Part shown: in pieces, positions 47,691-59,699 of the stretch
How the letters are laid out: each line of letters starts with the position of its first letter
How positions within the stretch are numbered: position 1 is the first letter of the stretch
NCBI GenBank assembly: GCA_021904315.1
Contig: CM038912.1
Location: 9,821,061 to 9,885,060, forward strand
Length of the DNA stretch: 64,000 bases
Origin: Sphagnum magellanicum
Lineage: Eukaryota > Streptophyta > Sphagnopsida > Sphagnales > Sphagnaceae
Direction: 5' to 3'
Notes under the pieces: model-generated
What the model was told of the DNA's origin: nothing
Seen by the model: only the letters and a program-made list of their open reading frames with translations
Database searches by the model: none
Program-made: the position numbers and the translations under genes

Positions 47691-50600
47691 AGTGTTTCCG
47701 CTTTTTCATGATGCAATTTTTTTTTGTGTTGCAATGATACATATCTAGACCCTCCTCTGAATCAAGTATGGCATCATATTAGTTAGCAAGTTGGTATTTA
47801 TATTTGCCCCAAGTTTAATGTGCACGAGTGTTGTACTCAAGGTCTAGTCTTTGTAAGGAACAAATAAACTTAAATTTCTAATGTTTTCTGTTTCCATGCA
47901 TGAATCTTACATTATTTCTTCATTTTGATTCATGAGTTGGATAAGTTAGAGACACATGCTTGGTGGTGTTGTGGATGCCAAATTGTTGATTGTCATAAGC
48001 TTTATGTGTGTAGACAAATTCTTCAATTTGCATAAAACTTGGCTACATTTTTATAAATATGTTTTTTTTTTTAGATGTAGATGTATTATCTAAGTATGGT
48101 GCATCTACTAACTGCTCATAGGCGTGCTTCCGAAACATGCTCTGTGAAACAACCACCCATTTCCACGTCATTCAAAGGGATTGTTGTTTTGTCAGCAATT
48201 TTATAAGGTACATTTCCAACAATGACACCAAAAGAAGCTAGTGAAGTGGTTTCAAAAAAACGTTCCCCAAATTCAAAGGGAGATCACTTTGTACCTCACT
48301 AGCCATGCCAAACCCTTGGAAGGATTCTTACAACATCCAAACCTACTTAATTAAACATGCATGTGCTAAAACCCAACTTTGAGTGTGGTGTTTGCCTCCA
48401 AAACATTGAAGAAATAGTGGTGATTAAAGTTAGTATGATTTCATATTGTTGGCCATTCCATATCATTATGTTTTAAATTTTAATATTGATTTCATTTTTT
48501 CATTAAATAAGTATGCAACAATTAACAATTAATAGGTACATTTAGTTTGTAAATTCTATATTCTAATCCATTTTTTTGTTGTTATGGCAACCATGTGGAC
48601 ATGGAGGAGTATGTCAAGGTTGTGTAGGACAACTTTTCTTATGTCTAACTTGTCATGAGGTGATTGGAAGTGCAAGAGTCCCCTTAAGCTTTCAATTCCC
48701 TAATCATTCCCAAAGTTCAAATTAAGCAAAAGAAATTGATTAGGTCAAAGTTCATTCCATGCACATTAGCTATATAACTTAGTAGATCATGATGTCAATT
48801 CTGATGAAAAGACAAGTGAAGATGCCATGGATATATTACAACCTAGTTGCCCTCCTTAAGATAAACCAAAACACAAAGCAGCCATATCAACTTTTGAGAA
48901 GTTGGGTTTAAACACGATGAGTGTGGATGAATTTGATTTGCATTTAGATTTTGATCATGAAGATGCACCTTAAAATCCATCTTCTGTTCCATTAGAACAT
49001 CTAAATTTTATTCTAGTGGAAATATTGCCTTGTGAAGTAGTTATTTTTGGACCCATTTTGCCATTGTTCCTACTATACATAATGTGGACCATGAGAAGGT
49101 AAAGGTTAGTGTACCACCCCAAAAATCACTAACTAGCATGAAGAGGAAAAATCCAACAATTGATCCTATAATTTTTACAATGAAAGTCACTAAGGTTGGC
49201 TAATATTTCAAAATGCTACTAGAGAGAAGGCAAAACCAAAGGGCTGCCAAAAGCTATCAATTAGTAAAGAAGTTCAAAAAAATTTAGTTGGCAATCCTTC
49301 CAAAAGTTAAGAAAACCACCCTACGTGTGGGAAAAAATTATCCTAGACCATTTATGTACTTGGTTATCATGTTAGAAGTAACAAGTTGCATACATGTCCA
49401 TCTATTGAGAGAAGGGAAAATTTGGGTCAAGTACTGTTATCCAAGAGCTTGAATTGATTCCAAATTGTTGTAGTTGTGTACTTTACAACAACTACAATTC
49501 AATTTTGCCACTTTCTATATGCTTTGTTGAAGTTATAAATGAATGTTATATCACATGTGTTAACTTGTTCATTGACTCATGGCTATCATGTGTATGGAAA
49601 TTTTGGAACTTGCATAATGGTTATATCTACTGCCTATTGGGAACAACTTTATGAGCCTTTTGACAATGTGTAAGCTTTTGTATCTTTGATGGTAGATGGA
49701 TCTATGAGTGAAGCACATGGGAACTAATACTTCTGAACAAGTATTCTACCCTAGAAAGCACCATGGATTTTCCCCTTCTCTAACATCATTCAGTGTACTA
49801 CAATGAATTGGTGGTTTGTAGTGTGGAACATGAATTGCTACATATAAAATAGGTGATGGTAATTACATATTTGATGTTGCATATTCATAGGTAATTGTAA
49901 TTACATATTACATGAGTATTACTTACAAGATTACAAAGTTACATTCATCCCATGATAGAAATTGACAATGTAATTTTTCACAGTTCATTATTTGAGTCCT
50001 AAACAGATTATTGTAAAGTTATTTCTACCCAATGTTTTGGTTTGATCAAAATTAATGCAATTCAGGGATATTCATTTTGTTTTTCTTTAATTTATGCATA
50101 TTTTAGGATAAATTTAAGATAACTTCCATGTGGTATTGTGAACTAATTTTACAAATGAAATTTATAAATAATAGTGATCATAGTTAAAGATAGAGTTTGA
50201 TTGAAGGGGTTGGGTTTATAGGGATATTGTATGAATTGACTATGTAATATTACAAGCTACTATAAACTATGTAATCTCCAACTCATTTTATTCAGATCCT
50301 TGTGTAAATTTTCAGATCACCTTTAATTTGGCTTGTTGCTTATTATTAGCTTGTGCTATGTTTGCCCCTTGATCTATTTATCAAATGGCAATCATCCAAG
50401 TGCATTTCACTATTAATCACTTATTGTTTAGCACTATAAGAAAACTAACCATTTTGAACATAAGATAGTTATGCAAGTATAACCCAAGGCATTATAAAAT
50501 GTGTAGCCCTCAAGATCTATACAAATTCTACCTTTGCCATGTCAATCTCCACATTGGAAGATGATGCACTAATGTATTTGGAAACATGGAAATCATCTAT

Positions 50601-52049
50601 TGTTGTCTTTGATCCTTGAAAAATAACAAAAATTCTAGAGATATGAACATTGTATAACCTTATAAAAGTTGAATAGTTAGCAAAACATTAAATGAATAAC
50701 AATAATTAGTTGGGCCATGACTCCCCACTAAATTCATCTAGCAAAGGATAATTATAGTGCATACATTCAATGTTTAGATGACCTAAGGGGTTTGAGATTA
50801 TCAATGTAGATATATAAGACCTCCAAATGCTTGTATTACTTTGAAAGTTGAAGGGGCTCTTTGAATTCCTTCACAAAATGATCCTAGAAAAAGTGTTCAA
50901 ATTTTCTTAAGAACGGACTAAAGTTATATATATGCAAACTTGCAACTTGGATAATCTTACCCAACAACAAAACCAATTAAATTGCAATTTTTTTAATTCA
51001 TATATTTAAATTTCATTTGGTTCATATATGTGACTCACCAAACTTTTTTGCTTATGAAGACAAATTTGACCTTAGTTTTCATACAATAGCCCAAGAGTTT
51101 GGTGTTCATAAGTTTGGAGCTATTATAAAGTTTTTAAGTTATCGTGTAAAAACCAAGGCTAGATTTGTTACCATCAATGGCAACTAACCAAAAACCAACA
51201 AAGTTAGTTGATGGGTTGATCAACTAGTTGGTTTAGAAGATAATAGTATTAGCAAATGTAAATAAACATGTTATAGTAGGCCAATGAATTACCTCTATCA
51301 CATCAAATGGATGGAATATGTCACTTTTTATGCATGGCACTAATCCTTTTAGTTTTGCATCAGATTTGATTGGGTAGACATCAACATCATGTTCAGCAAC
51401 TTTGCCATTTGTTCAGCAACTTCCCTTAAGTAAACATTAGAATGGGATTAAAAAAAATGGGCTATTAGATATATCATTGCCAATATTGACTATATGTTCT
51501 CCACATGAGTTGTGCATTTTACATATGGGAACATTAGGAGGGATATTATTGTTAACAAATCTTATGACTCATGCACAAATATGATCATTGAAAGGATATG
51601 TAACATATAGAAAGCATGGCAATACATTACTTGGAAATGTAATTAACATCAAAAGTGCAGGAATATGTATAACCATCAAGTCCTTATAACAAATGAATTG
51701 CAAATAATTTTCAAATAATCAAACCTTAATTAAAAGAAGAAATGTACCCCAAGGTGTTGTAATTGTGTGGTCAAAATAAGGTTACATATCTCTTAACGTT
51801 CCTCTTGGACTTTGTATTTTATGTGTATAGAGTCTAAGAAATTGACATGTAGGAGACTTGTAACAAATCTGCAACAGAGTGACCTGCAACAAACCTACAA
51901 CACATTGACAAAATAAGATTCAAAAGTAACGTCATAAACTTGCAAAATTACTACATGAGTTTGTAAATATTAAAGGAAGAAATGTACCCCAAGGTTTTGT
52001 TTGTTTGAATGGTTGAATAGTAACGACATTATTAGTATGAAACATAAGA
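47691..52049. other. degenerate coding-like DNA, no gene called
   Basis: Only fragments are open. Plus-strand fragments at about 48.80-48.97 kb (SDEKTSEDAMDILQPSCPP and FDLHLDFDHEDA) and 49.31-49.42 kb (PTCGKK followed after a break by NKLHTCPSI) look like remains of one acidic protein with a possible zinc knuckle. No family is recognised. A lone CACTA-like terminus, CACTATAAGAAAACTAACC, starts at 50432 without a convincing partner. Minus-strand open fragments at about 51.27-51.55 kb may continue the broken gene at 52.05-54.1 kb. Confidence 0.35.
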
Positions 52050-54103
52050 TGTAGTAAGTAAACATGTAATAGACTTTATATCTTATGTGTACAAAGTCCA
52101 ATAGATTGACTTGTAACAGTTGACCTACAAGGTAGACCTGTAATAGATTTGCAACAGAGTGAGCTTATGGAAGTCTTATGTTTCTCCCTTGGAACATAAG
52201 ATGTGGTCACACATGTTTCTAACTCTAGTAACGATACTATTGTTGGCAACACATGTTGCTTCACCTAGCGGCCTACAAATATTACAAATGCACTCACAAT
52301 TTTAATGAAAGAAGCCAATATGCATGGAATTGTAACCATCCTTCAACTTTGCCATTTGCACATGGTAGTTGCAACATTAAGAATTGAATTCCCTTAGTCT
52401 TTTTATGAACCAAGGTTTCAGCTTCTCAAAGGGTCGTAACCTAACTTGTAGATTTGGTTCTTGCTCCACAAATTGTGTGTAGAATGCAAGTTGTTTGAAC
52501 CCCATACACACCACACAATTAGTGTTTTAAATTTCACTTAGTTAATTGCATAAAGTTTTTGAACTGCAGATCATGAAACAAATCAATTGATTAACAAAAA
52601 GAAAGGAATGTGGTATATATCTCCATTTGTTTTTAGTAAACTAGGAAAGAAAAAAAAGGAATATGGACATTCACATTTGTTTCCAAGCATTGATTCAGGA
52701 ATCTAATAAATTATGTATAACATGTGGAATTATGTAAAGGAAATGTTTCAATAAAAATAAAGGAATGGGCATCTTCATGTGTTGGCTTAGATATTAAGGA
52801 AATAATTCCTATTGGGATCCTTATGAACATGGAAACACACCTGAACATAGGAACCACATAGGAAAAACATGGTGGCCATCAATAAACTTTAGTAAAGTTC
52901 AGTACAAATTTTAGCAAATGCTAATAGATTTTAGTAAATGTTAATAGATGGTAGCAAATGTCGATAGGTTTCAATAAATGTAAGTAAGTTTTAGTAAATA
53001 TCAAAAGACCTTAATGTTTATCAATAAATTTCATGGTTTTACAAGAAACCTAAGTAAAATGGTCCTAGAAATTGCCCTTACACCAATTCTAATGCTCAAG
53101 ATGTAAGGAAACAAAACAAGAGTGCAATATACTTTTAAGTTCTTGTAATCACTAAGATCCTAATGCTCATGATGTAAGGAAACAAAATGGAAGATAGATT
53201 ATAAGCTTAGTTGTAAGTTTTAACTTAAGGTTGAGATTCTACTTGATTTAGAATGCTAAAAATTTAAGAACTTTGAAGTGTAAGTTGAAGTAACATACCC
53301 AAGATTCCGGAAGTTGGTGGAGCTACATGAGTCTTTCATGACTTTCGACCAAGGCACCTTTGGACAATGTCTTTCATATTTGGATTCACTCTTATGTTGT
53401 CAATCCAGAATTGAATAACAAACTTGCATACATTAGAAGATAGAGCATCTTTCCTCTTAGCCTTCTTGGAGAAAGCCCACAAAACAATATCCATGTGGGA
53501 TTCAAGCCTTAGCCTCCTATCCATCCCTCCTTTGAAATGTTTTCAATGAATCCTTGTAAGCAAACTAGTTTGGTGAATGCTTGACATGGAATTAGATGCC
53601 ACCATTGGAATGATAACATTCCAAGCATGTTGGTCATTTATGGAATGGCAACCTTTAACATATTGCCATCCTTTTGAAAGGTTTTGCACTATGTTTTGTG
53701 CATTCTCCAAGTCTTTCAAGTTTGGCAAAACATCATGCCAAGTTGGGTTCTTCAAAATCTTTTGAAGAAACATCTGCTAGTACTCCATGCCTCTACTAAA
53801 AGTCACCTTGAACCATTCAATTGTAAATCTTTTTGCACTTCTTGTAATAGACCTCTCTAGGTTAAAGGTAAGGTTTTTTAGGACAAGATTAATAGCAGCA
53901 GTAGGTAGACTTTGCTCACCATTTGGCATAACATTTTGTATAACATTTGGCATAATATTGTGTATAACATTTTGCATAGCATTTTGCAAAACATATTTTT
54001 GGTGCGCTCTGGACCTCCTTTGCCTTACATTTTGTGCAGCTCTTCTTGTTGCTTCATTCCATATATAATCGTGCACAAATACCTTCACCATCTTGTACTC
54101 TAG
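52050..54103 (-). pseudogene. broken transposon-like gene, family unassigned
   Basis: One minus-strand frame is open from about 54103 to 53299 except for stops at 53774-53776 and near 53540. It begins with a basic region, then a repetitive NVIHNIMPNVIQNVMPN stretch, and ends with KAKRKDALSSNVCKFVIQFW, DNIRVNPNMKDIV and a KTHVAPPTSGIL block, running into a possible splice donor (GTATGTTA) at 53298. A second block at 52545-52330 reads FVEQEPNLQVRLRPFEKLKP, RLREFNS, a stop, then CCNYHVQMAKLKDGYNSMH. A third at about 52300-52140 reads CNICRPLGEAT and CDHILCSKGE. The KRKDALS...FW...N.RV.PN.KD and CC.YHV patterns recall a plant transposon-associated protein of unknown function; that is memory, not a search. 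Confidence 0.5.
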
Positions 54104-56109
54104 TATCCATTGTATGCACCATGTTTAACATTGCACAAGTTAGTCATTAACTGATGTCAAAGAGCTACACAATTAAGTTCATCAAAGCTCGAAAGTCACA
54201 AAAGATGTTCTTTTTAAAAGTTATTTAAGCTAGAATTGAATTATAGACTTGCAATATGTCTATGCATGATTTTGCCAAATAACATCATAACTATATTAGA
54301 ATGTATGTTCCTAAACATCTGAAACATTATAATTCTAAGTGCATTGAAACATTATAACTTTGAGTGCATTCAATAGACAATTAAACCCTTAAATTGTGAC
54401 AACATACAAAACAATTCACTAAGAAAGGCTTCTAGATGCAATTAATCAAGATGGTTGATTAACCCAAACCACATGGCCATAACACACAAGTTTACCAACT
54501 ATTAATGTATGATTTTAGTAGTGAAAAACTTACATTAAAATGGCAAGACTATTCTAGGGATGTGAATCCACCTTAAGTAAAAGCCAACAACTTGAGCAAC
54601 ACAAACTTATGCATCTGCATAAATATAAATAAAACTTTTGGTGAGAAACTACAATGAATTATTGTTGAAGATGTAAAAAGAAAGATGGAAATATTAAAAT
54701 GATTATGAACATAAGCATATGGTATTGTAAACTAACTTTTAAAAAAATTCAATTAGCTCCAATAAAATAATCCCTAAAATAACACCTTAAAAATCATTAC
54801 CTACATGTACCAAATGCATAAATAACATGGATAAATTTGAGGAGAACCAAAATAAAGACCACAAAAAGTTGCATGACATACCAACAAGTTGTAAGACAAT
54901 TTAAAAACTAGGCCTTTTGAGCCATCACATTTGCAACCTACACACATAATGAAAGTAACTACATCAGTAGTTACAAAAACAAATGACTAGTAATTTTGTC
55001 TTCAAGCCACCAAGGTTTAGATTAATGAGATATATAAATCATCTCGACCCCCAACAATGTGTGATGGCTAATCAGCTATACCATGTCTTTCCCATTTCTA
55101 GACTATTGACCCACATGGTAGGTGGATCAATAGGTGTTGATTTAAATCTTACTTATCCCCTATTTTCTAGTTTTGAATTTGCTGGTAGATGACTCTCTAT
55201 TGAGGTACTTATAATTCAATAAATGATTTTTTTTTTTCGAAATCAAAATTTTCAAGATGTCATATTCATCAAGGCACCAAATACCCATCATAAATAGATG
55301 ACATTCTAGAATATAAACAAAGGTTACAGAATATTCTAAAGCAAGACCAACCCCAAATGGTTAGAATAAAACATTAAAATAATAAAGTCCTAAGATATGA
55401 ATGAACAATAATTTTGTCTTCAAGCCACTAAGGCTCAGATTAACAAGATATATAAATCATCACAACACCCCATAGAGGGACATGCCATAGTTAGATTCAG
55501 ATTTTCAAAATGTCATAATTCTCAAATCACCAAATACCCATCATAAACAGACAACATACTAGAATAGAACAAGAGGTTATATTGAAGCACAACCACCAAA
55601 TAAACTAGTTCACATTCTTATAAAAAACACTTGTCTAGCCTTTTTTATTCATGTTCCCAAAAAACCCATACCCATAGTGATGCAAAGAAATCCAAGGAAC
55701 TATGCTTATTGCTTACAACATAAGGTCGATGATCCCTTATAAAACCATTGAAAAGACTTGAGCAAGGTTCACAAGCACACACACATGCACATGCATGTAC
55801 AACAGGCCCATAATTACAACTTCATTTTGGACATTTGGAGAGTTGAAAAGGGGAGATGTTCAATTGTCATAATCACTACACTTGAAATCACTTGATTTCT
55901 TCCTTGATGTTGGTGTGGAAGGGATTTTGCCTTAGCAGATGGAGCGCACAACATGGGATGGAGGTTACAAGATCCTTCTTAAGTGATGTAATACTTCATA
56001 AGGACCAAAACCTACTGGATGCATTTAGTATAATGCTTATCCAGTGAAAAGACATCATGAATAAAACAAATTTAACATGATTTTAAACTATGCATCCAAG
56101 AACAATTTC
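54104..56109. other. no gene seen
   Basis: AT-rich. A direct repeat is visible: TTTTGTCTTCAAGCCACCAAGG followed by AGATTAATGAGATATATAAATCATC at about 54995-55042 recurs with small changes at about 55413-55461, and ATACCCATCATAAA follows in both. This is probably an old dispersed or segmental repeat of about 0.4 kb. Confidence 0.45.
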
Positions 56110-56508
56110 TTATCTTTTTAGGTCAAAAGATGGGATAAAGAATAATCCAATAGTCATACATGGCTTTTTATCAACATCCATTTTTGTTTTTTTCTTTGAA
56201 GAAACAACCTTCAGAGAGTCTACTGCAAGTCTCTTAATCTTCCTTGCCTGCAATGACAAGTCCAAGGGCCATAGAGTAAAGTTGATTTCAAGGAAACCTT
56301 GAACATTAACGACCTTGAAAGAAAATCTCCTTGTTACTATTTTTTCTTTAGAAGGTTTGTGATCTACTAACTTGGCTTGAGACCTAATTGCAAACATGTT
56401 GGACATTGTAATAGTTTGTAGGAAAAATAAAGAAGCAAGAAAAGAAATGAAAAACCTACAATGTAGCATGATGCTATTGATTCCAAGAATGACACATTTT
56501 GCCTCCAC
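56110..56508 (-). other. 132-codon open frame, hypothetical, probable transposon remnant
   Basis: An uninterrupted minus-strand frame, unusually long for this AT-rich DNA. An extra open stretch before the ATG (WDDVVEAKCVILGIN) suggests the true start is further upstream, or that this is an exon. It has a hydrophobic segment at residues 16-34 and a basic C-terminal half (SSKKKTKMDVDKK), and ends FFIPSFDLKR. I do not recognise it. No transcript evidence is possible here. Confidence 0.3.
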
Positions 56509-57581
56509 AACATCATCCCAAGAGAATGTAGTTGCTTAGAAATTAAACAACATTAGATTCTCCATCAACAGCTAATCAATTGTCATAGTAGTCATCATTG
56601 TTGGCTATTATTGCACCCATTGCCACCACCAAGTTTTGCATGCCAAGCTCCTCCAAACCACGTTGACAAAAACTTGTGAAAGTTGTGACACTCAACCTAG
56701 CCATTTTAAATGAAAAATGTTTGTCAATGTGCACATTACAAAACAATTGAAGAACCTAGTTTGAGCACCACAACTATCAGAAAGTTGGTTGATGTGGATA
56801 ACACACAAGAATCACAAACACCTTGCTTCTTGAGTTCAAGCATGGGCAAAGCTTAGGAAGAAGTTGTCACCATACCTAGTTTCTCAAAAAACTTTAATGT
56901 TAATTCAAGCAAAGTTGCGGGAACTTGACATCGTAAAAACCAATGGCTTAGATTACTTGGGTTTTGATTTGGATGGTCAAGATTCAGTTAAGTTTTTTTT
57001 TTTACATGATGATGGGATCAAGAAACTACATTCCTAAATAATATATATTCTAGGAATGTCGAAATCCATAATACGTGCATCATAATACCCAAGATTCATT
57101 TTTTTATTGAGTAGGCACTAAATATATATAGTACTTGACAAGGCCTCCAAGGAGCCATCAAAATTGGGCCAAAAAGCAAAAAAAAATTGTTCCTTAATCT
57201 TATGGCCCTTAATTGATTATTTTTTTTGACATTAATTTTTGAACCAAATATTCTAGACACACCTTTTTATGTTGTTATTAAATGTTTTTCCTAAACATAT
57301 CTCATAAGCATTTTTTGCAATAAGAAATAAAATTAAATAAGGTTCCTAATGATTCCTAAAAAGTTCCTACGACTTTCCTAAAAAATAGTGACTCTCTTGA
57401 AAAATTCAACATAGGAAATGTTTAGGAATTTCAAAACATATCCAAATTTTTATTAATATGGGCCATTAAAATATCCACAATGTGCTTAATGTAGAAATAC
57501 AAACAAATTAATGAAACATTGTATCACAAAATCACAAATCATTCTTGAAGGCAAAGTGGTCTTGGAAAATGACATTGCAAC

Positions 57582-57616
57582 GTTCCTAGTGGGTCCACCC
57601 AATCATGTTTGCCCCC
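57582..57616 (-). repeat. 35-bp inverted repeat, right arm
   Basis: Reverse complement of 42832-42866 with one mismatch. It is directly followed by an (AT)n run of about 16 bp. Confidence 0.9.
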
Positions 57617-59483
57617 ATATATATATATATATGTTACATAGAAAATGCTTTTGATGTTTTTCACCAAACAACTTTGATGGTCTAGAAGGAACTATGTTAG
57701 GGCGAGAATTAGTGAAGTGGTAATTTAACTTGTCGAGTGGGAGCCCAAGGTCTATAAGTGGATAAAAAAAGAAGTGGGCCTTCAATATTGTTGCTATTTT
57801 CATCTTTTATGTTATTGTTTTAATCAATCCAACTTTTTTTTTGTTTGTTCACTCAAACCTTTTATTGGAGATCGTTTTATTGCTTGTAGAAAAAAATGGT
57901 GATGAGAACCTATTGCAAAAGACATGTTCCATTGGTGCAGGCATCATGGCCCTTCTAGTAGTCTTTATGTATGAAGATTGTTTTTGGTCACCAATCATTA
58001 TCCCCTAGACTACCCCTTCAAGGCCCTAAAGGAATATATCTTTATCATTTGTGTTCAAAGTTTAGAATTCAACCCATAATACAAGCTTGAAGTTTGTTTA
58101 TAATGGATTTTTGACAAGTACCTTGATCCTTGCTTGTGATGAAATTTGTTTTCATTTTACTTGTTGGATATGAGATTATGCATGTGAGATGTTTGGTTGG
58201 GTCAAGCTATTAAGTGTTTTGTTGCTTGTTCTAGGTGTGAGTTGATTGCATGACAGTGAAATGAAACCCAAATCCCTAAATGAACTTTCATGCACAAATG
58301 TTATATCTAAGCCATTTTTTTCATCTTTTTGGTGCATCTATAATGTGTAGTAAAATTGTGTGAAAATGTTGAGAAGATGGAAATGTATTTCAATGTGTTA
58401 TTAACACATTGTTATAAACATACATTTTGAAGTCTCAAAATATAGCAAATTAAAAACCTTCCTACAAAGGAGTTGATTGACTCAAACAATAATGTATGTT
58501 ACCAATTTGTAAATTCATATGATTGCATTACAAAGGGGTGCAAGTATGTAGAAAGGAGCCAATGGGATTACTTTACAAAAGGATTGTGAATCCATTTTAG
58601 TCCTATTTCACTTTTTCATATGAAATTTTTTTGAATGAAATATTTTGCAACTTGTTATTAAAAATACATATAGTTGCCCCAATAGATCACATGTTTTGTG
58701 TTAATCATTGTTGAATAAATATGAATTTTTTAAAGTGTGTAAATTCTACCAGATTTTGCATTTCATTTTGAAATTTTATCATAATTTTGAATCATACCAA
58801 AATATGTTAATTACTTTAGGTTTTTGTTTTTTATATCATAAACTACAACTTTGTTTTGTATGTCATGCACATTACACCCCATTTACATGTGGTAAAAGAC
58901 TTTTGAAAATTTGAAAATTTGAAAAATATTTTGAGTTTTTAAAAAATAATAATTCCATATCTTATAAATTGTGAGTGCTTTTTGAACTTGGGTAGTAGGT
59001 TTCTATCATCTAAATTTTTTTACCATCAAAATTATGTTATTACAATAGTCCTTTACCTAGTCCTTTGTAAAATTAACCACATCTGATGCAACACCTATTC
59101 AGGTTCAAACATTTAAAAAAAAAACCAAAACCCAAAATTTAATTGAATGAATTTTTAATTTGAATTCTTCAACTTTCATATTAGTCATTTAACACAATTT
59201 GGAATGATTAACATAACTTTAAAATGTCAAAAAAAAAACATGTGTAAAAAAGTTCATAATTTTCACCATTATTCCACATGATTTTTGGTTCTTATCTTTA
59301 TACACGCACCCAAAGGAAAAATGTAGTTCGAGTTGGTACATGTTCAATTCACAGTGTGACATAAGGCATTATTTTATGATTCAATTTTTTTGTTTATTTG
59401 TGGCAAAATGTTAAGAGTTTTTTGTTGCAAAGCTACAAGCAACAATCACATGGAAAAAAATATTTGGGGGGGGAGTGGTAGAG
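57617..59483. other. AT-rich, no gene seen
   Basis: Starts with an (AT)n run at 57617-57632. ORFs are short and low in complexity. No element recognised. Confidence 0.45.
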
Positions 59484-59632
59484 CACTACAACAAAAGGTG
59501 TCCTTGTACGCCAAGTGATTGGATTTTGAATGAATTCACCGATTGTAGTGAACATGGATTAGTGAAGAAGCAGTGAATTCATTACTTTAGTGAACAAGGA
59601 CTAGTGAACTACACCCACATTTTGTAGTAGTG
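59484..59632. mobile_element. CACTA-type MITE, copy 2, 149 bp
   Basis: Starts CACTACAACAAAAGGTGTCC and ends CACATTTTGTAGTAGTG. The 13-bp ends (CACTACAACAAAA against CACTACTACAAAA) are inverted with one mismatch. The 3-bp target duplication is GAG on both sides (59481-59483 and 59633-59635). Same family as 42412-42565. Confidence 0.92.
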
Positions 59633-59699
59633 GAGACAACCAACTATCATGTAACATATAGGGGTAAACCAAATCTCACTTGGAATGGAGTGGGGTGGA

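Larger units (their letters stand above)
42832..57616. mobile_element. candidate large TIR element, 14.8 kb, with nested insertions
   Basis: The 35-bp sequence at 42832-42866 (GGGGGCAAGCATGATTGGGT and 15 more bases) recurs inverted at 57582-57616 with one mismatch, both reading inward. Similarity stops inside, as expected for terminal inverted repeats of one element rather than two copies of a longer repeat. A minus-strand broken gene of a transposon-like protein lies inside at 52.05-54.1 kb. A CACTA element (45129-46736) and minisatellites are nested. No clean target duplication is seen: the left flank is ATATACATGTT and the right is an (AT)n run then GTTACATA. The alternative is two unrelated solo ends. 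The superfamily is not assigned. Confidence 0.4.

Noticed and set aside
50432..54524. CACTA element from CACTATAAGAAAAC at 50432 to a TAGTAGTG at 54524
   Set aside because: The ends agree only over the first few bases and no target duplication is seen.
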